Positions 36,226-45,687 of a stretch of DNA of 64,000 bases are shown one piece after another; within the stretch, counting starts at the first letter, position 1, and each line of letters opens with the position of its first letter. Below the pieces are notes generated by a model. That model saw only the letters and a program-made list of their open reading frames with translations, was not told the origin of the DNA and ran no database searches. A program made the position numbers and the translations under genes. Origin of the DNA: Methylotetracoccus oryzae (GTDB lineage Bacteria; Pseudomonadota; Gammaproteobacteria; Methylococcales; Methylococcaceae); the NCBI RefSeq assembly GCF_006175985.1, contig NZ_SRSH01000003.1:124001-188000 (forward strand), written 5' to 3'.

Positions 36226-37203
36226 TCAGTCCCGCAATTGTCGACCGGTCAAGGCAAGGAAGACGGCCTCCAGATTGGGTTCGAGCAGGTGTAGTCGCCG
36301 AATCGGCAGGCCGGCCGCCTGGGCCAGACCGAGTAGTTCGGGCAGCGCCACTTCGGGTTGGAGCGAGCTGACCGTGAGCGTCATGGCATCGGGACCCGGG
36401 AGTTCGACCGTCCCGAGTTGTCGCAAGCTCGTCAGGAAGTCGGCAGTGGCCGGCACGCCGAGTTGCAGCTCGATGAGACCGGCGGCCAGTGCCCGCACCA
36501 ACTCGCGCGGCGCATCCGTGGCCATCACCCGCCCCTGGTCGATGATCGCGACGCGATTACAGAGCCGTTCCGCTTCTTCCATGTAGTGCGTGCTGTACAG
36601 CACGGTCGTTCCATCCCGATTGAGCTTGCGCAGGGTTTCCAGGATGGCGCTGCGGCTTTGCGCATCGACACCGACGGTAGGCTCATCCAGTATCAGAATC
36701 TCGGGTTCGTGCAACAAGCCGATCGCGATGTTGAGCCGCCGCTTCATGCCACTGGAATAGTGGGTGATGGGCTCTCGATCCCGCTCCTGCAGTTGGGCGA
36801 TGTTCAGCACCGCGTCGATCCGTTCGCGTAACCGGTGGCCGGCGAGCCCGTAAATGCGGCCGAAGAAGGCCAGATTCTCGCGGGCGGTCAGGGTGGGGTA
36901 GAACGCGAACTCCTGGGGTACCAGCCCGAGTTTCCGCTTCGTGGCTCCGGCGAGCGGCCGCCGCGCATCGCCTTCAATTAGGATGCGACCCCGCGTAGGA
37001 TCGATCAGTCCGCAGATCATGGCTAGGGTCGTCGTCTTGCCCGCGCCATTGGGACCCAGGAGCCCGAAGAAGTCCCCGCGCCCGATGGTCAGATCGATGC
37101 CGCGGACGGCTTCCAGCTCGCCATAGCGACGAACGACGCCTTCGAGTCGCACCGCAGTGGGGGTCTCAACGCGCACTCGCGGCTCTCCGCTTCCGGACGA
37201 CAC
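36226..37203 (-). CDS. ABC exporter ATP-binding protein
   Basis: The 325-residue ATPase has Walker A (GPNGAGKTT), Q-loop (VPQEFAFYP), the signature SSGMKRRL, Walker B (ILILDEPTVGVD) and the switch histidine in YSTHYMEEAE. The C-terminal 90 residues are the extra domain common to DrrA/CcmA-like exporters. It overlaps the end of the CrtO-like gene by 38 bases, so all four genes from 38813 to 34908 are probably co-transcribed. The start could be a few codons further in, which would remove the overlap. Confidence 0.9.
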   Translation of the reverse strand: MSSGSGEPRVRVETPTAVRLEGVVRRYGELEAVRGIDLTIGRGDFFGLLGPNGAGKTTTLAMICGLIDPTRGRILIEGDARRPLAGATKRKLGLVPQEFAFYPTLTARENLAFFGRIYGLAGHRLRERIDAVLNIAQLQERDREPITHYSSGMKRRLNIAIGLLHEPEILILDEPTVGVDAQSRSAILETLRKLNRDGTTVLYSTHYMEEAERLCNRVAIIDQGRVMATDAPRELVRALAAGLIELQLGVPATADFLTSLRQLGTVELPGPDAMTLTVSSLQPEVALPELLGLAQAAGLPIRRLHLLEPNLEAVFLALTGRQLRD

Positions 37204-37666
37204 GGAATAGACGAAAGCGGTTGTAGCGCTGGGTTGCGATCAATGGCAGATTTTCTATCGCGGCATAGACGAGCATCAGCACGCCCACGCCCGGCTTGTT
37301 CCAGAAGAAAAACCAGGGTGCGCAGGCCAGAATGATCCAGTGAACCACTTCGGCACGACAGGTCTCGGCGATGAAGGTCTCCAGATGAGTCGTGGAGGTG
37401 TCGGTGAGATGGCGCTTCGGGAAACCGAGTCGGCCCAGCAGGGGCGCGCCATCGGGCAAATGGCGTTTCCAGGAGCGGATCCGGAACGCTGCGGCGTAAA
37501 ACTCACCGTCCCGTTCCCAGAAACGCGGGCGGAACCAGCGCGCGTCGGTATGGAAATGACGCAGAGGGAGTGCCGAGAGACCCGCCGCAACACCCAGATG
37601 AATGACGAGCCAGGCGGCAATGTCCAGTAGAACAGTTGCCCCGGTCGGCAAGTAGATCAGCCTCAT
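37166..37666 (-). CDS. CrtO-like (glycosyl-4,4'-diaponeurosporenoate acyltransferase) membrane protein
   Basis: The 166-residue protein has an N-terminal helix (VLLDIAAWLVIHLGVAAG), the segment WFRPRFWERDGEFYAAAFRIRSWKRHLPDG, and further hydrophobic segments (IILACAPWFFFWN, VLMLVYAAIENLPLI). This order recalls CrtO of staphyloxanthin synthesis, which acylates a glycosyl carotenoid acid; close relatives are annotated that way on domain grounds. No carotenoid backbone genes (crtM, crtN, crtP) are in this window, so the actual acceptor may be different. It is 40 bases downstream of the CrtQ-like gene. Confidence 0.7.
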   Translation of the reverse strand: MRLIYLPTGATVLLDIAAWLVIHLGVAAGLSALPLRHFHTDARWFRPRFWERDGEFYAAAFRIRSWKRHLPDGAPLLGRLGFPKRHLTDTSTTHLETFIAETCRAEVVHWIILACAPWFFFWNKPGVGVLMLVYAAIENLPLIATQRYNRFRLFRVVRKRRAASAR

Positions 37667-37706
37667 GGCCCGTTGCCCGATCGATCCGCCACGGTTTTCG
37701 ACGGCT

Positions 37707-38813
37707 TCATGTGTCGATGGTCCGACCTTTCCACGTGACCTTGCCGGTCAGCCGTGCGATCAACTGCGCGCGAAGAAAGACGTAGACGAAGAACATCAGC
37801 GGTACCGGATAGGCCAAGGCCGTCGTCCAGTGAAAATTGCCGAGCCGGGCCAGCATCCAGTGCAACTGAGCGGCGAACAGCAAATAGCACGCAGACCAGA
37901 CGGCCAGTGTGCCCGCATTTCCGACGATGCCAGCCTGAATCAGATGCCGGATGGGTTCGAAGGCGGCGATCAGCCAGCCGCTGATCAACACCGTAATCCA
38001 GGGCGGGCCCTGCGTCACGCCGACGGCGAAGCTCTTGCCGAAGCCTTCCTCCAGCGCATGCAGTCCCCCTCGGTACATTCGAAACCACACGGTGCCCTTG
38101 CCGCCGAGACTCCGAAGCGGAAGCCCGGCTTCCACGAAGGCTCGCCCCAGCGGTAGGCTCTCGATCACCGCACCGGCAGCGGCCCGATGGCCTCCCGCGG
38201 TGAAATAGTCCTCACGCGTGCAGATGTTGCAAGGCCCGAAAGCCGCAGCGTTCATGCGATGCCGCCCGAAGGGGCCGGCGGAAGCCAGGCTGGCATAGCT
38301 GACGATGTTGAAGAAGGCGGCGAGCTGTTCATGGGGTTGGCTCATCCGGTGGTAAGGCTGTACCGAGACCAGCCCGCCGCCCTCAGCCTGTGTGCCCATC
38401 AGGCGTCGCAGGCCGTCGGGTTCGAGGCGCGTATCGGCATCCAGAAAAGCCAGTACCGCGCCGGTGGCGCGGTGCGCGCCTTGCCAACAGGCCCACGGCT
38501 TGCCGCACCAGCCCTCGGGAAGGGGGGGCACCGTGATGACGCGGGCACCTCCTGAGAGCGCTACGTTTGCGGTGCCGTCGGTGGACTGGTCGTCGACGAC
38601 GATGACCTCGGCTGGTGGCAGCGTCTGTGCTCGCAGCGACTGCAGCAACGGCCCGAGATTGACCGCCTCGTTGCGGGCCGGAATGATGACCGAGACGGTT
38701 CGGCTAGCGGCCGGGCAGTCCGGGACGGTAGGCGACGGGCTGTCGACCCGCCAGAGCAGCAGGAAGCCGAGGCACCAGAGCAGCAGGAAGAGGGCGAGAC
38801 TGAGCGGATCCAT
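37707..38813 (-). CDS. GT2 glycosyltransferase, CrtQ-like
   Basis: The 368-residue membrane glycosyltransferase has an N-terminal helix and then a GT-A domain: VSVIIPARNEAVNL, VIVVDDQSTDGT, and LAFLDADTRLEPDG (the metal-binding DxD). C-terminal helices follow (TVLISGWLIAAFEPI, VPLMFFVYVFLRAQLIA). The pairing with a CrtO-like acyltransferase is as in staphyloxanthin clusters, where CrtQ glucosylates diaponeurosporenoic acid. Here the substrate is unknown. It is the first gene of the four-gene minus-strand unit that ends with the ABC exporter. Confidence 0.78.
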   Translation of the reverse strand: MDPLSLALFLLLWCLGFLLLWRVDSPSPTVPDCPAASRTVSVIIPARNEAVNLGPLLQSLRAQTLPPAEVIVVDDQSTDGTANVALSGGARVITVPPLPEGWCGKPWACWQGAHRATGAVLAFLDADTRLEPDGLRRLMGTQAEGGGLVSVQPYHRMSQPHEQLAAFFNIVSYASLASAGPFGRHRMNAAAFGPCNICTREDYFTAGGHRAAAGAVIESLPLGRAFVEAGLPLRSLGGKGTVWFRMYRGGLHALEEGFGKSFAVGVTQGPPWITVLISGWLIAAFEPIRHLIQAGIVGNAGTLAVWSACYLLFAAQLHWMLARLGNFHWTTALAYPVPLMFFVYVFLRAQLIARLTGKVTWKGRTIDT

Positions 38814-38854
38814 GGGGTGCGACTTCCGGCGAGGTTAATGGCGAACGGAAGACC

Positions 38855-38875
38855 GCGGTCGCGGAAGGCGACCGC
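38855..38875 (-). terminator. candidate terminator after sucB
   Basis: GCGGTCGC and GCGACCGC form an 8-bp perfect stem with a 5-base loop, 20-40 bases beyond the sucB stop on the minus strand. Only a weak T-rich stretch follows. It would separate the sucAB transcript from the CrtQ-like gene downstream. Confidence 0.45.
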
Positions 38876-38893
38876 ACGTCGCTGTCGCCGCGC

Positions 38894-40159
38894 CTAAACC
38901 CCCAACAGCAGACGGTCAGGATCCTCCAGCAGTTCCTTGATCGTGTAGAGGCACAGCACCGCGTCGCGGCCGTCGATGATGCGGTGGTCGTAAGACAGCG
39001 CCAGATAGACCATGGGGCGAATGACGATTTGCCCGTCCTCGACCACCGGACGTTCCTTGACGGCGTGCATACCGAGAATCGCGCTCTGCGGCGGGTTCAG
39101 AATCGGCGTCGAGAGCATCGACCCGAAGATGCCGCCGTTGGTGATCGTGAAGGTCCCGCCGGAAAGTTCCTCGATCGTGAGTTTGCCTTCGCGGGCCCGC
39201 TTGGCAAATTCGTTGATCGACTTTTCGATGGCGGCGAAGCTGAGTTGGTCCGCGTTGCGAAGCACCGGCACGACGAGCCCGCGGTCGGTCGAGACGGCGA
39301 TGCCGATGTCGTAGCGGTCGTGGTAGACGATGTCCTCGCCTTCCAGCGATGCGTTGATGATCGGAAAGCGTTGCAGGGCCTCGACCGTCGCCTTGACGAA
39401 GAAGGACATGAACCCGAGCTTGACGCCCTGGCGTTCTTCGAAGCGCGCCTTCAGGCGGTTACGGACGTCGTAGATGCGCTGCAGATTGACCTCGTTGAAG
39501 GTCGTCAGCGTGGCAGTGGTGCGTTGGGCTTCCAGCAGTCGCTCGGCGATTCGGGCGCGTAATCGGCTCATGGGCACACGACGATCGCCGCGTGACGTTG
39601 CGCCAGCGCCCGTGACCTCAGAACTCGGGGATGGCACTGCCGGCGCGGCGGCGGGCTGTTCACCGTTGGTGCGTGCCAGATAATCCAGCACGTCCTGCTT
39701 GGTCAGCCGGCCCTCGCGGCCACTGCCGAGTATCTGCGCGGGATCGAGACCGTACTCGACGACCAGTCGGCGCACGGCCGGACTCAAGGGTTGCTGAACG
39801 GTCTCGAGGCGTGACGGCGCTGCGGTCACGACTGCGGCCGGAGCGGGGGCGGGCGCCGGCGGGGGCTCGGCGATGATCTCGGGCAGGGCAACAGCCGCGG
39901 AGGGCGACACGGCCGCGCCCGGATCCGTCTCGATGACCGCGAGCAACTGGCCACTGGTGACCACGTCACCGCGGTTGCCGACGGCCTCCTGCAAGATGCC
40001 GTTCTCGGGGACCGGTACCTCGAGCACGACCTTGTCGGTTTCCAGGTCGATCAGATTGTCGTCTCGGCTGACCCTGTCGCCTGGCTTCTTGTGCCAGTCG
40101 AGCAGCGTGGCGTCACTGACGGATTCAGGCAGATTGGGTACGTTGACTTCGATACGCAT
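38894..40159 (-). CDS. sucB: dihydrolipoyllysine succinyltransferase (E2 of 2-oxoglutarate dehydrogenase)
   Basis: The 421-residue E2 protein has one lipoyl domain (lipoylated Lys43 in [13 protein letters not shown]), an Ala/Pro-rich linker, an E3-binding domain ([14 protein letters not shown]...[12 protein letters not shown]), and the catalytic acyltransferase domain ending in [12 protein letters not shown] with the HxxxDG active-site motif. It moves succinyl groups from E1-thiamine to CoA in the TCA cycle. Its start lies inside the 3' end of sucA (35-base overlap). No lpd (E3) gene follows, so E3 must be encoded elsewhere. Confidence 0.95.
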   Translation of the reverse strand: MRIEVNVPNLPESVSDATLLDWHKKPGDRVSRDDNLIDLETDKVVLEVPVPENGILQEAVGNRGDVVTSGQLLAVIETDPGAAVSPSAAVALPEIIAEPPPAPAPAPAAVVTAAPSRLETVQQPLSPAVRRLVVEYGLDPAQILGSGREGRLTKQDVLDYLARTNGEQPAAAPAVPSPSSEVTGAGATSRGDRRVPMSRLRARIAERLLEAQRTTATLTTFNEVNLQRIYDVRNRLKARFEERQGVKLGFMSFFVKATVEALQRFPIINASLEGEDIVYHDRYDIGIAVSTDRGLVVPVLRNADQLSFAAIEKSINEFAKRAREGKLTIEELSGGTFTITNGGIFGSMLSTPILNPPQSAILGMHAVKERPVVEDGQIVIRPMVYLALSYDHRIIDGRDAVLCLYTIKELLEDPDRLLLGV

Positions 40160-42977
40160 GAACGATTCCCAGAGATTCTCCGGATCCGATTGATCCGAAC
40201 AGCGCGTCCTCGATGACCTTGCGGTGCTGCTCGATGTGGCGCTTGAAGTGGCCTTCGGCGGGGGCGGCGGACATCGGCCGCCCCGCATAGCTCAGCGCGA
40301 TGTCGCCTTCCATGACGCCGAGGAACCGATGCTTGATCTGGTGCCATGCGCCCTGGTTCTCAGGCTCTTCCTGACACCAGATGAGTTCCCGGACGTTCGG
40401 GAAGCTGGCCAGCTCCGCGAGGAATTCGTCCATCGGGAACGGGTAGAGCTGCTCGACCCGGATGATGGCGATATGGTCGAGGTTTTCCTTCCGGCGATTC
40501 TCGAACAGATCGTAAAAGATCTTCCCGGTGCACAGGAGCACGCGCGTCACGGCGTTCCGGTCCAGCGGCTCGCATTCGCCGATGATGTTCCGAAACTGGC
40601 CGTCGGCGAGTTCACTGATGTTGGAGACAGCCATCTTGTGGCGCAGCAGGCTTTTCGGCGTCATGACGATCAGCGGGCGGCGGAAACGGCGCAGCGATTG
40701 TCGGCGCAGCAGATGAAAGATCTGCGCCGGCGTCGTGGGCACGCAAACCTGGATGTTCTGCTCGGCACAGAGTTGCAGGTAACGCTCGATGCGCGCCGAT
40801 GAATGCTCCGGCCCCTGACCTTCGTACCCGTGCGGCAGCAGCATCACCAGGCCCGACAAGCGTCCCCATTTGGTCTCGCCCGAGGAGATGAACTGGTCGA
40901 TAACGACCTGCGCACCGTTGGCGAAATCCCCGAACTGCGCCTCCCAGATCACCAAGGTTTCGGGTTCCGAGGTGCTGTAGCCGTACTCGAAGCCGAGCAC
41001 GCCTTCCTCGGACAGCAGGGAGTCGAACAAACGGAAGTGGCCCTGTCCCGCTTTCAGGTTCTGGAGGGGAACATAGACCTCGCCGGTGTTCTGGTCGTAG
41101 ATGGTCGCATGGCGGTGGAAGAAGGTGCCGCGGCCGACGTCCTGTCCGGTCAGGCGGACGCTGCGGCCATCCCACAACAGGCTTCCGTACGCCAGGTTCT
41201 CGGCAAAACCCCAGTCGACTGGGCTGAGCGCGAGCGCCATCTGTTGGCGCGCCTGCAGGATGGCTGCGGTCCTGGGGTGGACTTCCATATCCGGCGGGAC
41301 TGCGAGCATGCGCTCGGCAACCTGCTGCAGGGTTTCCAGCGGGGCACCCGTCTCGCAGGGCGTCGTCCAGGTCTGATCGAGGTAGTAGTCCCAGCGGGTC
41401 TTCGTGTAGCTTGCGGCGTCGGCGATCGTCGGCCGGATCAGCGCTTCGTCACCCTCCTGTAGCGATGCCTGATACTCGTCGTCGATCCGTTGGAAATCGT
41501 CCGGGGTAACGATGCCTTCCGCGATCAGGCGCTCGGCGTAGAGACGGTGCACCGGGGGGTGTTGCCGGATGAACTGGTACATCACCGGCTGGGTCACGGC
41601 CGGCTCGTCGGCTTCGTTGTGCCCGTGCCGGCGGTAGCAAATCAGGTCGATGACGATGTCGCGGTTGAACGCGATCCGATAGTCGACAGCCAGACGCGCC
41701 GCAAACAGCACGGCCTCCGGGTCATCCCCATTAACGTGCAGCACCGGCGCCTGGACCATGTTGGCGACGTCGGTGCAGTAGAGGGTCGAACGTGCGTCGA
41801 AGGGATTGCTCGTCGTGAAACCGATCTGGTTGTTGATAACGATATGGATCGTGCCACCCGTCGTGTAGGCGCGCGTCTCGGCCATGTTCAGCGTTTCCAT
41901 GACCACGCCCTGACCAGCGAAAGCGGCGTCGCCGTGAATCAGGATCGCCATCACCTGCTGTTCGCCGTCGTCCCCGAGACGATCCTGACGCGCCCGCACC
42001 GAGCCCTCGACAACCGGGCCGATGATTTCGAGATGCGACGGGTTGAAAGCCAGGGCCAGATGCACGGGGCCACCGGGGCTGACCACATCGGACGAGAAAC
42101 CCATGTGATACTTCACGTCGCCGTTATGGCCGACGAACTGGTCTTGCGGCGCGATGCCTTCGAATTCCTTGAACAATTCGCAGGGCTTTTTGCCGAGAAT
42201 GTTGACCAGCACATTGAGGCGACCGCGGTGAGCCATACCAATGACGATTTCGCGCGTTCCGTTCGCCCCCGACCGCTGGATGATGTCGTCGAGCAGCGGA
42301 ATCAGGACCTCCCCGCCTTCCAGCGAGAAGCGCTTCTGTCCTACGTACTTGCGATGCAGATATTTTTCGATCCCTTCGCCGGCCACGAGTAGCTTCAGTA
42401 GCCACCGCTTCTCGTCGGCATCGAAGCTTCCCCGGGCGCGGGTGCCTTCGAGCCGGGTCTGCAGCCAGTTCTTGATCTCGGTGTCCATGACATGCATGTA
42501 CTCGACACCGATCGGACCGCAATAGGTCTCTCGGAGTATCGCGAGGATTTCGCGCAGCGTCAGTTGCTGGTCGTCCTTCAGGAGATCGACGTAAAAGAGT
42601 TGGTCGAGATCGGTCTGCTCCAGCCCGTAGGTCGCAGGCTCGAGTTCACGGATCGACGGTAACCCGGCGTGTTTCAGCGGGTTATTATCGGCAGCTTGAT
42701 GACCCAGCGTTCGGTACTGGTCGATCAACCGGTCCACTGCGGTCTGTTTGCGCAACTGGGCCTTCGATGCCTCGGCCGGTCGCGTTTCGCCTGATGGGGG
42801 GCGCGTCGATGCTCGCTCGGCCAGCCCGGCGGAGGGCATCGTCGCGAACGTCCGCTGCCAGCTCGGGTCCACCGAAGCCGGATCGCGCAGGTACTTGGAG
42901 TAGAGGTCCTCGATGAAGCTGGCGTTATCTTCGGACAGGGCGGAGCCCGTTTGAAGCCAGCGCAGGAGTTCGGTCAT
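40125..42977 (-). CDS. sucA: 2-oxoglutarate dehydrogenase E1 component
   Basis: The 950-residue thiamine-diphosphate enzyme decarboxylates 2-oxoglutarate. Signatures include the N-terminal E2-binding segment ([27 protein letters not shown]), [29 protein letters not shown] (ThDP-binding region), [17 protein letters not shown], and C-terminal [11 protein letters not shown] plus [12 protein letters not shown]. The ATG at 42977 is supported by a promoter at 43053-43025. The C-terminus extends about a dozen residues into sucB, giving a 35-base overlap. Confidence 0.95.
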   Translation of the reverse strand: MTELLRWLQTGSALSEDNASFIEDLYSKYLRDPASVDPSWQRTFATMPSAGLAERASTRPPSGETRPAEASKAQLRKQTAVDRLIDQYRTLGHQAADNNPLKHAGLPSIRELEPATYGLEQTDLDQLFYVDLLKDDQQLTLREILAILRETYCGPIGVEYMHVMDTEIKNWLQTRLEGTRARGSFDADEKRWLLKLLVAGEGIEKYLHRKYVGQKRFSLEGGEVLIPLLDDIIQRSGANGTREIVIGMAHRGRLNVLVNILGKKPCELFKEFEGIAPQDQFVGHNGDVKYHMGFSSDVVSPGGPVHLALAFNPSHLEIIGPVVEGSVRARQDRLGDDGEQQVMAILIHGDAAFAGQGVVMETLNMAETRAYTTGGTIHIVINNQIGFTTSNPFDARSTLYCTDVANMVQAPVLHVNGDDPEAVLFAARLAVDYRIAFNRDIVIDLICYRRHGHNEADEPAVTQPVMYQFIRQHPPVHRLYAERLIAEGIVTPDDFQRIDDEYQASLQEGDEALIRPTIADAASYTKTRWDYYLDQTWTTPCETGAPLETLQQVAERMLAVPPDMEVHPRTAAILQARQQMALALSPVDWGFAENLAYGSLLWDGRSVRLTGQDVGRGTFFHRHATIYDQNTGEVYVPLQNLKAGQGHFRLFDSLLSEEGVLGFEYGYSTSEPETLVIWEAQFGDFANGAQVVIDQFISSGETKWGRLSGLVMLLPHGYEGQGPEHSSARIERYLQLCAEQNIQVCVPTTPAQIFHLLRRQSLRRFRRPLIVMTPKSLLRHKMAVSNISELADGQFRNIIGECEPLDRNAVTRVLLCTGKIFYDLFENRRKENLDHIAIIRVEQLYPFPMDEFLAELASFPNVRELIWCQEEPENQGAWHQIKHRFLGVMEGDIALSYAGRPMSAAPAEGHFKRHIEQHRKVIEDALFGSIGSGESLGIVHAYRSQRTQSA

Positions 42978-43024
42978 GGATGTGCGATTGCCAAATCCCA
43001 GCAGGTCGCGTTCAGGGAGTGCAA

Positions 43025-43053
43025 AGAATATGTGTTTTTCAAGCAAACTCCAA
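43025..43053 (-). promoter_or_regulatory. sigma-70-type promoter of sucAB
   Basis: On the minus strand TTGGAG (43053-43048) and TATTCT (43030-43025) are spaced 17 bases apart in an AT-rich patch. Transcription would start near 43018, about 40 bases upstream of the sucA ATG. The promoter position argues against the in-frame TTG codon at 43046 as the start. Confidence 0.6.
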
Positions 43054-43162
43054 GCATCGTGGTTTGCGGCGCATCAAGTAACCTGCTGATCATCGCCGCC
43101 GTAGGGTGTTGAGTCATACGCGACTCTCCGACCGGCCGCCCACCAGAAAATTCCCGAGCATT

Positions 43163-43191
43163 TTGTTACTCGCGCCGGTCAAAAGCATGTA
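43163..43191 (+). promoter_or_regulatory. candidate promoter of moaA
   Basis: TTGTTA (43163-43168) and CATGTA (43186-43191) are 17 bases apart, followed by an A-rich run. They lie about 50 bases upstream of the moaA start. The pair is a moderate match found by eye. Confidence 0.4.
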
Positions 43192-43240
43192 AAAATTTCC
43201 GCCGGACACCGAACTGCGCCGTGCAACCTCGCGAACGACC

Positions 43241-44245
43241 ATGACCAGCGCCCCTCCCACCCTCCTGACCGACCGTTTCGGTCGGACCGTGAACTATGTT
43301 CGGATCTCGATTACCGATCGTTGTGACTTTCGCTGCCAATACTGCATGGCGGAGGACATGACGTTTCTGCCGCGAGCACAGATCCTGAGTCTGGAGGAAG
43401 TCCAAGAGGTGGCTCGCGCCTTCACCGAACTGGGCGTCGGCAAGATCCGGATCACCGGCGGAGAGCCACTGGTCCGACGTGGTGCACTGGGATTGATCGA
43501 AGCGATCGGCCGCCTGCCGGGTTTGCGCGAGCTGGTGCTCACGACCAACGGCTCGCAGCTCGCACAGAACGCGGCGGGACTGAAAGCCGCTGGTGTGCGC
43601 AGGATCAACGTCAGCCTTGATTCCTTGCGCCCGGAACGTTTTCGGGCCATTACCCGAGTCGGTGACCTGACGCAGGTGTTGCGGGGGATCGAAGTGGCCG
43701 TCGCCACCGGTTTCGCACGTATCAAACTCAATGCCGTGATCATGAAGCACCGCAACGACGACGAGGTTGTGGAGCTGGTTCGCTTCGCCAGGGATAGCGG
43801 AACCGATATCAGCTTTATCGAAGAGATGCCGCTCGGGTTCGTCGATGGTCGGGATCGGAGCGAAGACTTCTGTTCCAGTGAAGAGATCAAGACAGCCCTG
43901 GACCGGGATTTCACGCTGTTGCCCTCGCCCGAAACGACGGGCGGACCCTCGCGCTACTTCCGCCTGGCCGGCAGCGACACGCGGGTCGGCTTCATCTCAC
44001 CGCACAGCCACAATTTCTGCGGGAGCTGCAACCGGGTGCGGGTGACCGCGGAGGGTCGGCTGCTGCTGTGTCTCGGCAACGAGCACTCGGTCGATCTGAA
44101 GCGCGTGATTCGAAGTCACCCCGGCGATACGGAGCGCCTGCGGCAGGCCATCGTGGCGGCCATGGACCTGAAGCCCGAGCGCCACCATTTCGATCTGACC
44201 GCGCAGCCGGTCATCATTCGCCACATGAACGCGACGGGCGGGTGA
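43241..44245 (+). CDS. moaA: GTP 3',8-cyclase, molybdenum cofactor biosynthesis
   Basis: MoaA is a radical SAM enzyme that starts molybdopterin synthesis from GTP. The 334-residue product has the N-terminal radical SAM cluster CDFRCQYC with the preceding RISITDRC, the GGEP motif in [10 protein letters not shown], and the second C-terminal cluster ([18 protein letters not shown]). It ends in the Gly-Gly tail needed for activity with MoaC. Molybdopterin is needed by the formate dehydrogenase encoded at 8-15 kb, though no other moa gene is nearby. Confidence 0.95.
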   Translation: MTSAPPTLLTDRFGRTVNYVRISITDRCDFRCQYCMAEDMTFLPRAQILSLEEVQEVARAFTELGVGKIRITGGEPLVRRGALGLIEAIGRLPGLRELVLTTNGSQLAQNAAGLKAAGVRRINVSLDSLRPERFRAITRVGDLTQVLRGIEVAVATGFARIKLNAVIMKHRNDDEVVELVRFARDSGTDISFIEEMPLGFVDGRDRSEDFCSSEEIKTALDRDFTLLPSPETTGGPSRYFRLAGSDTRVGFISPHSHNFCGSCNRVRVTAEGRLLLCLGNEHSVDLKRVIRSHPGDTERLRQAIVAAMDLKPERHHFDLTAQPVIIRHMNATGG

Positions 44246-44742
44246 AAACTGAAACGTGATCCGGCGCGAAAAGCTCCGGTGATGCCGTCGGCGAGGCTGT
44301 TTGAGGGCCGGTGAAGTCGCCCGCGGCTGGGCCCCATGCGAACCGGAACCCCCTCAATATCGGGTGAATGGCGCTGGTTTCGGAGTGGCTGTGACGCATT
44401 TCACAGTCCGCACCGGGAATATTCACTGTTGTCAGTCGGAACCGTGACGGTAATCTGGCACCGTGCCGGAGAGGATCAGCGGGGTAAGGATTCGGGGGGC
44501 TCGGTGCCCGTTCGGAACGGGCGGAATCTCCGGCACAACCTGACTGACCGGGTTTGCGCAATGCGTGTCCTGGCCTTAAGTCAGAGCGCCCAATTTCCAA
44601 CATCGCTCGGTCACTGTGGGTGTCGTCGGAAGTCGGCCGGGATTGCTTCCTCCTCCGCAGCGGCGCTGCGCGGAAAGCGCCGAATCCAGTCAGCGCGTCC
44701 CGCGTTCAGCACACCGCAATATCGAGCGAATGGCCCGTGCGG
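44246..44742. other. 497-bp convergent intergenic region
   Basis: This lies between moaA (plus) and fabI (minus), which converge. No gene is credible here. Its main feature is the nested inverted repeat at 44463-44536. Confidence 0.5.
44463..44536. other. nested inverted-repeat element resembling the tandem-array module
   Basis: GTGCCGGAGA (44463-44472) pairs perfectly with TCTCCGGCAC (44527-44536). Inside lies GCCCGTT-CGG-AACGGGC (44506-44522) followed by GGAA. The tandem-array module A has the same plan: an outer 10-bp stem beginning GTGCCGG and ending CCGGCAC, a hairpin close to the 3' side, then a short purine-rich linker (GGCA there). It could be a terminator for moaA or fabI, or a single copy of the same element. 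Confidence 0.55.
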
Positions 44743-45525
44743 CTAGAACGCCGGCAGGCCCACGATGTTGTAGCCCGCATCGACATAGACGATCTCGCCG
44801 GTAATGCCGGAGGCCAGATCGGAGCACAGAAACGCCCCGGCGTTGCCGACTTCCTCGATGGTGACATTCTTGCGCAGCGGCGCGGCCGATTCCGCCTTGG
44901 CCAGCATGTCGCGAAAGTTGCTGATGCCGGATGCGGCCAGCGTCCGGATCGGGCCGGCCGACACTGCGTTGACCCGCGTGCCTTCAGGCCCCAGCGAGTA
45001 GGCCAGATAGCGCACGTTCGCTTCGAGGCTGGCCTTCGCGACGCCCATGACGTTGTAGTTCGGCAGCGCACGCTCGGCGCCGAGATAGCTCAGGGTCAGC
45101 AGTGAACCGTTTCTTCCCGCCATCAACGCGCGGCCCGCCTTGGCGAGCGCGGCGAAGCTGTAGGAGCTGACGTCGTGCGCGGTGCGAAAGTTTTCGCGTG
45201 TGACCGAGTCGATGTAAGAGCCTTCCAGCGCGTCGCGCGGTGCGAAAGCCACGGAGTGGACGATGCAGTCCAGTCCGTCCCACTGCTGGCCCAGCTGCTC
45301 GAACAGCGCCGAGATCTCGTCGTCGCTGGACACATCGCAGGGCAGGACGATGGAGGAGCCGCATTCAGCGGCCAGTCCCTCGACGCGCTCGCGTAACTTT
45401 TCGTTCTGGTAATTGAACGCGAGTTCGGCGCCTTCGCGCTTCATCGCCTGAGCGATGCCCCACGCGATCGAACGATTGCCGGCCACGCCGACGATCAACA
45501 CCTTCTTGCCTTGCATGAACCCCAT
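44743..45525 (-). CDS. fabI: enoyl-[acyl-carrier-protein] reductase (NADH)
   Basis: FabI reduces trans-2-enoyl-ACP in the last step of fatty acid elongation. The 260-residue SDR protein has [13 protein letters not shown] at the N-terminal nucleotide site and [12 protein letters not shown]. The catalytic residues Tyr147, Tyr157 and Lys164 lie in [19 protein letters not shown], aligned with E. coli Tyr146/Tyr156/Lys163. GGAGGAAG lies about 7 bases upstream of the ATG. It is the target enzyme of triclosan-type inhibitors. Confidence 0.95.
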   Translation of the reverse strand: MGFMQGKKVLIVGVAGNRSIAWGIAQAMKREGAELAFNYQNEKLRERVEGLAAECGSSIVLPCDVSSDDEISALFEQLGQQWDGLDCIVHSVAFAPRDALEGSYIDSVTRENFRTAHDVSSYSFAALAKAGRALMAGRNGSLLTLSYLGAERALPNYNVMGVAKASLEANVRYLAYSLGPEGTRVNAVSAGPIRTLAASGISNFRDMLAKAESAAPLRKNVTIEEVGNAGAFLCSDLASGITGEIVYVDAGYNIVGLPAF

Positions 45526-45634
45526 CGTTGGCTTCCTCCGTATTGTGCGAATTTTTGAAGCGGCCCAGTATGTCCGCCCCGTCACGCGGTGTCCAGCATC
45601 GCCCCGGGTGCGGTGGGCATCGCTTCGCGTCGCG

Positions 45635-45640
45635 TATAAT
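45635..45640 (+). promoter_or_regulatory. -10 element upstream of the ABC importer operon
   Basis: A perfect TATAAT lies 48 bases upstream of the substrate-binding protein start, which is unusual for this GC-rich sequence. No good -35 hexamer was seen at 16-18 bases upstream (GGTGGG is at the expected position). Promoter activity for the four-gene operon is therefore only likely. Confidence 0.45.
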
Positions 45641-45687
45641 CGACCCGCTCGGTCAGCCCCGTCTGATCCTCATTCTTCCGCCGTTCG

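Noticed and set aside
42978-43046. Upstream TTG start for sucA adding 23 residues
   Set aside because: A -35/-10 pair (43053-43025) overlaps this stretch, and the ATG at 42977 gives the usual SucA N-terminus.
44463-44536. Molybdenum cofactor riboswitch for moaA
   Set aside because: The element is downstream of moaA, not in its leader, and I see no match to the known Moco riboswitch core.
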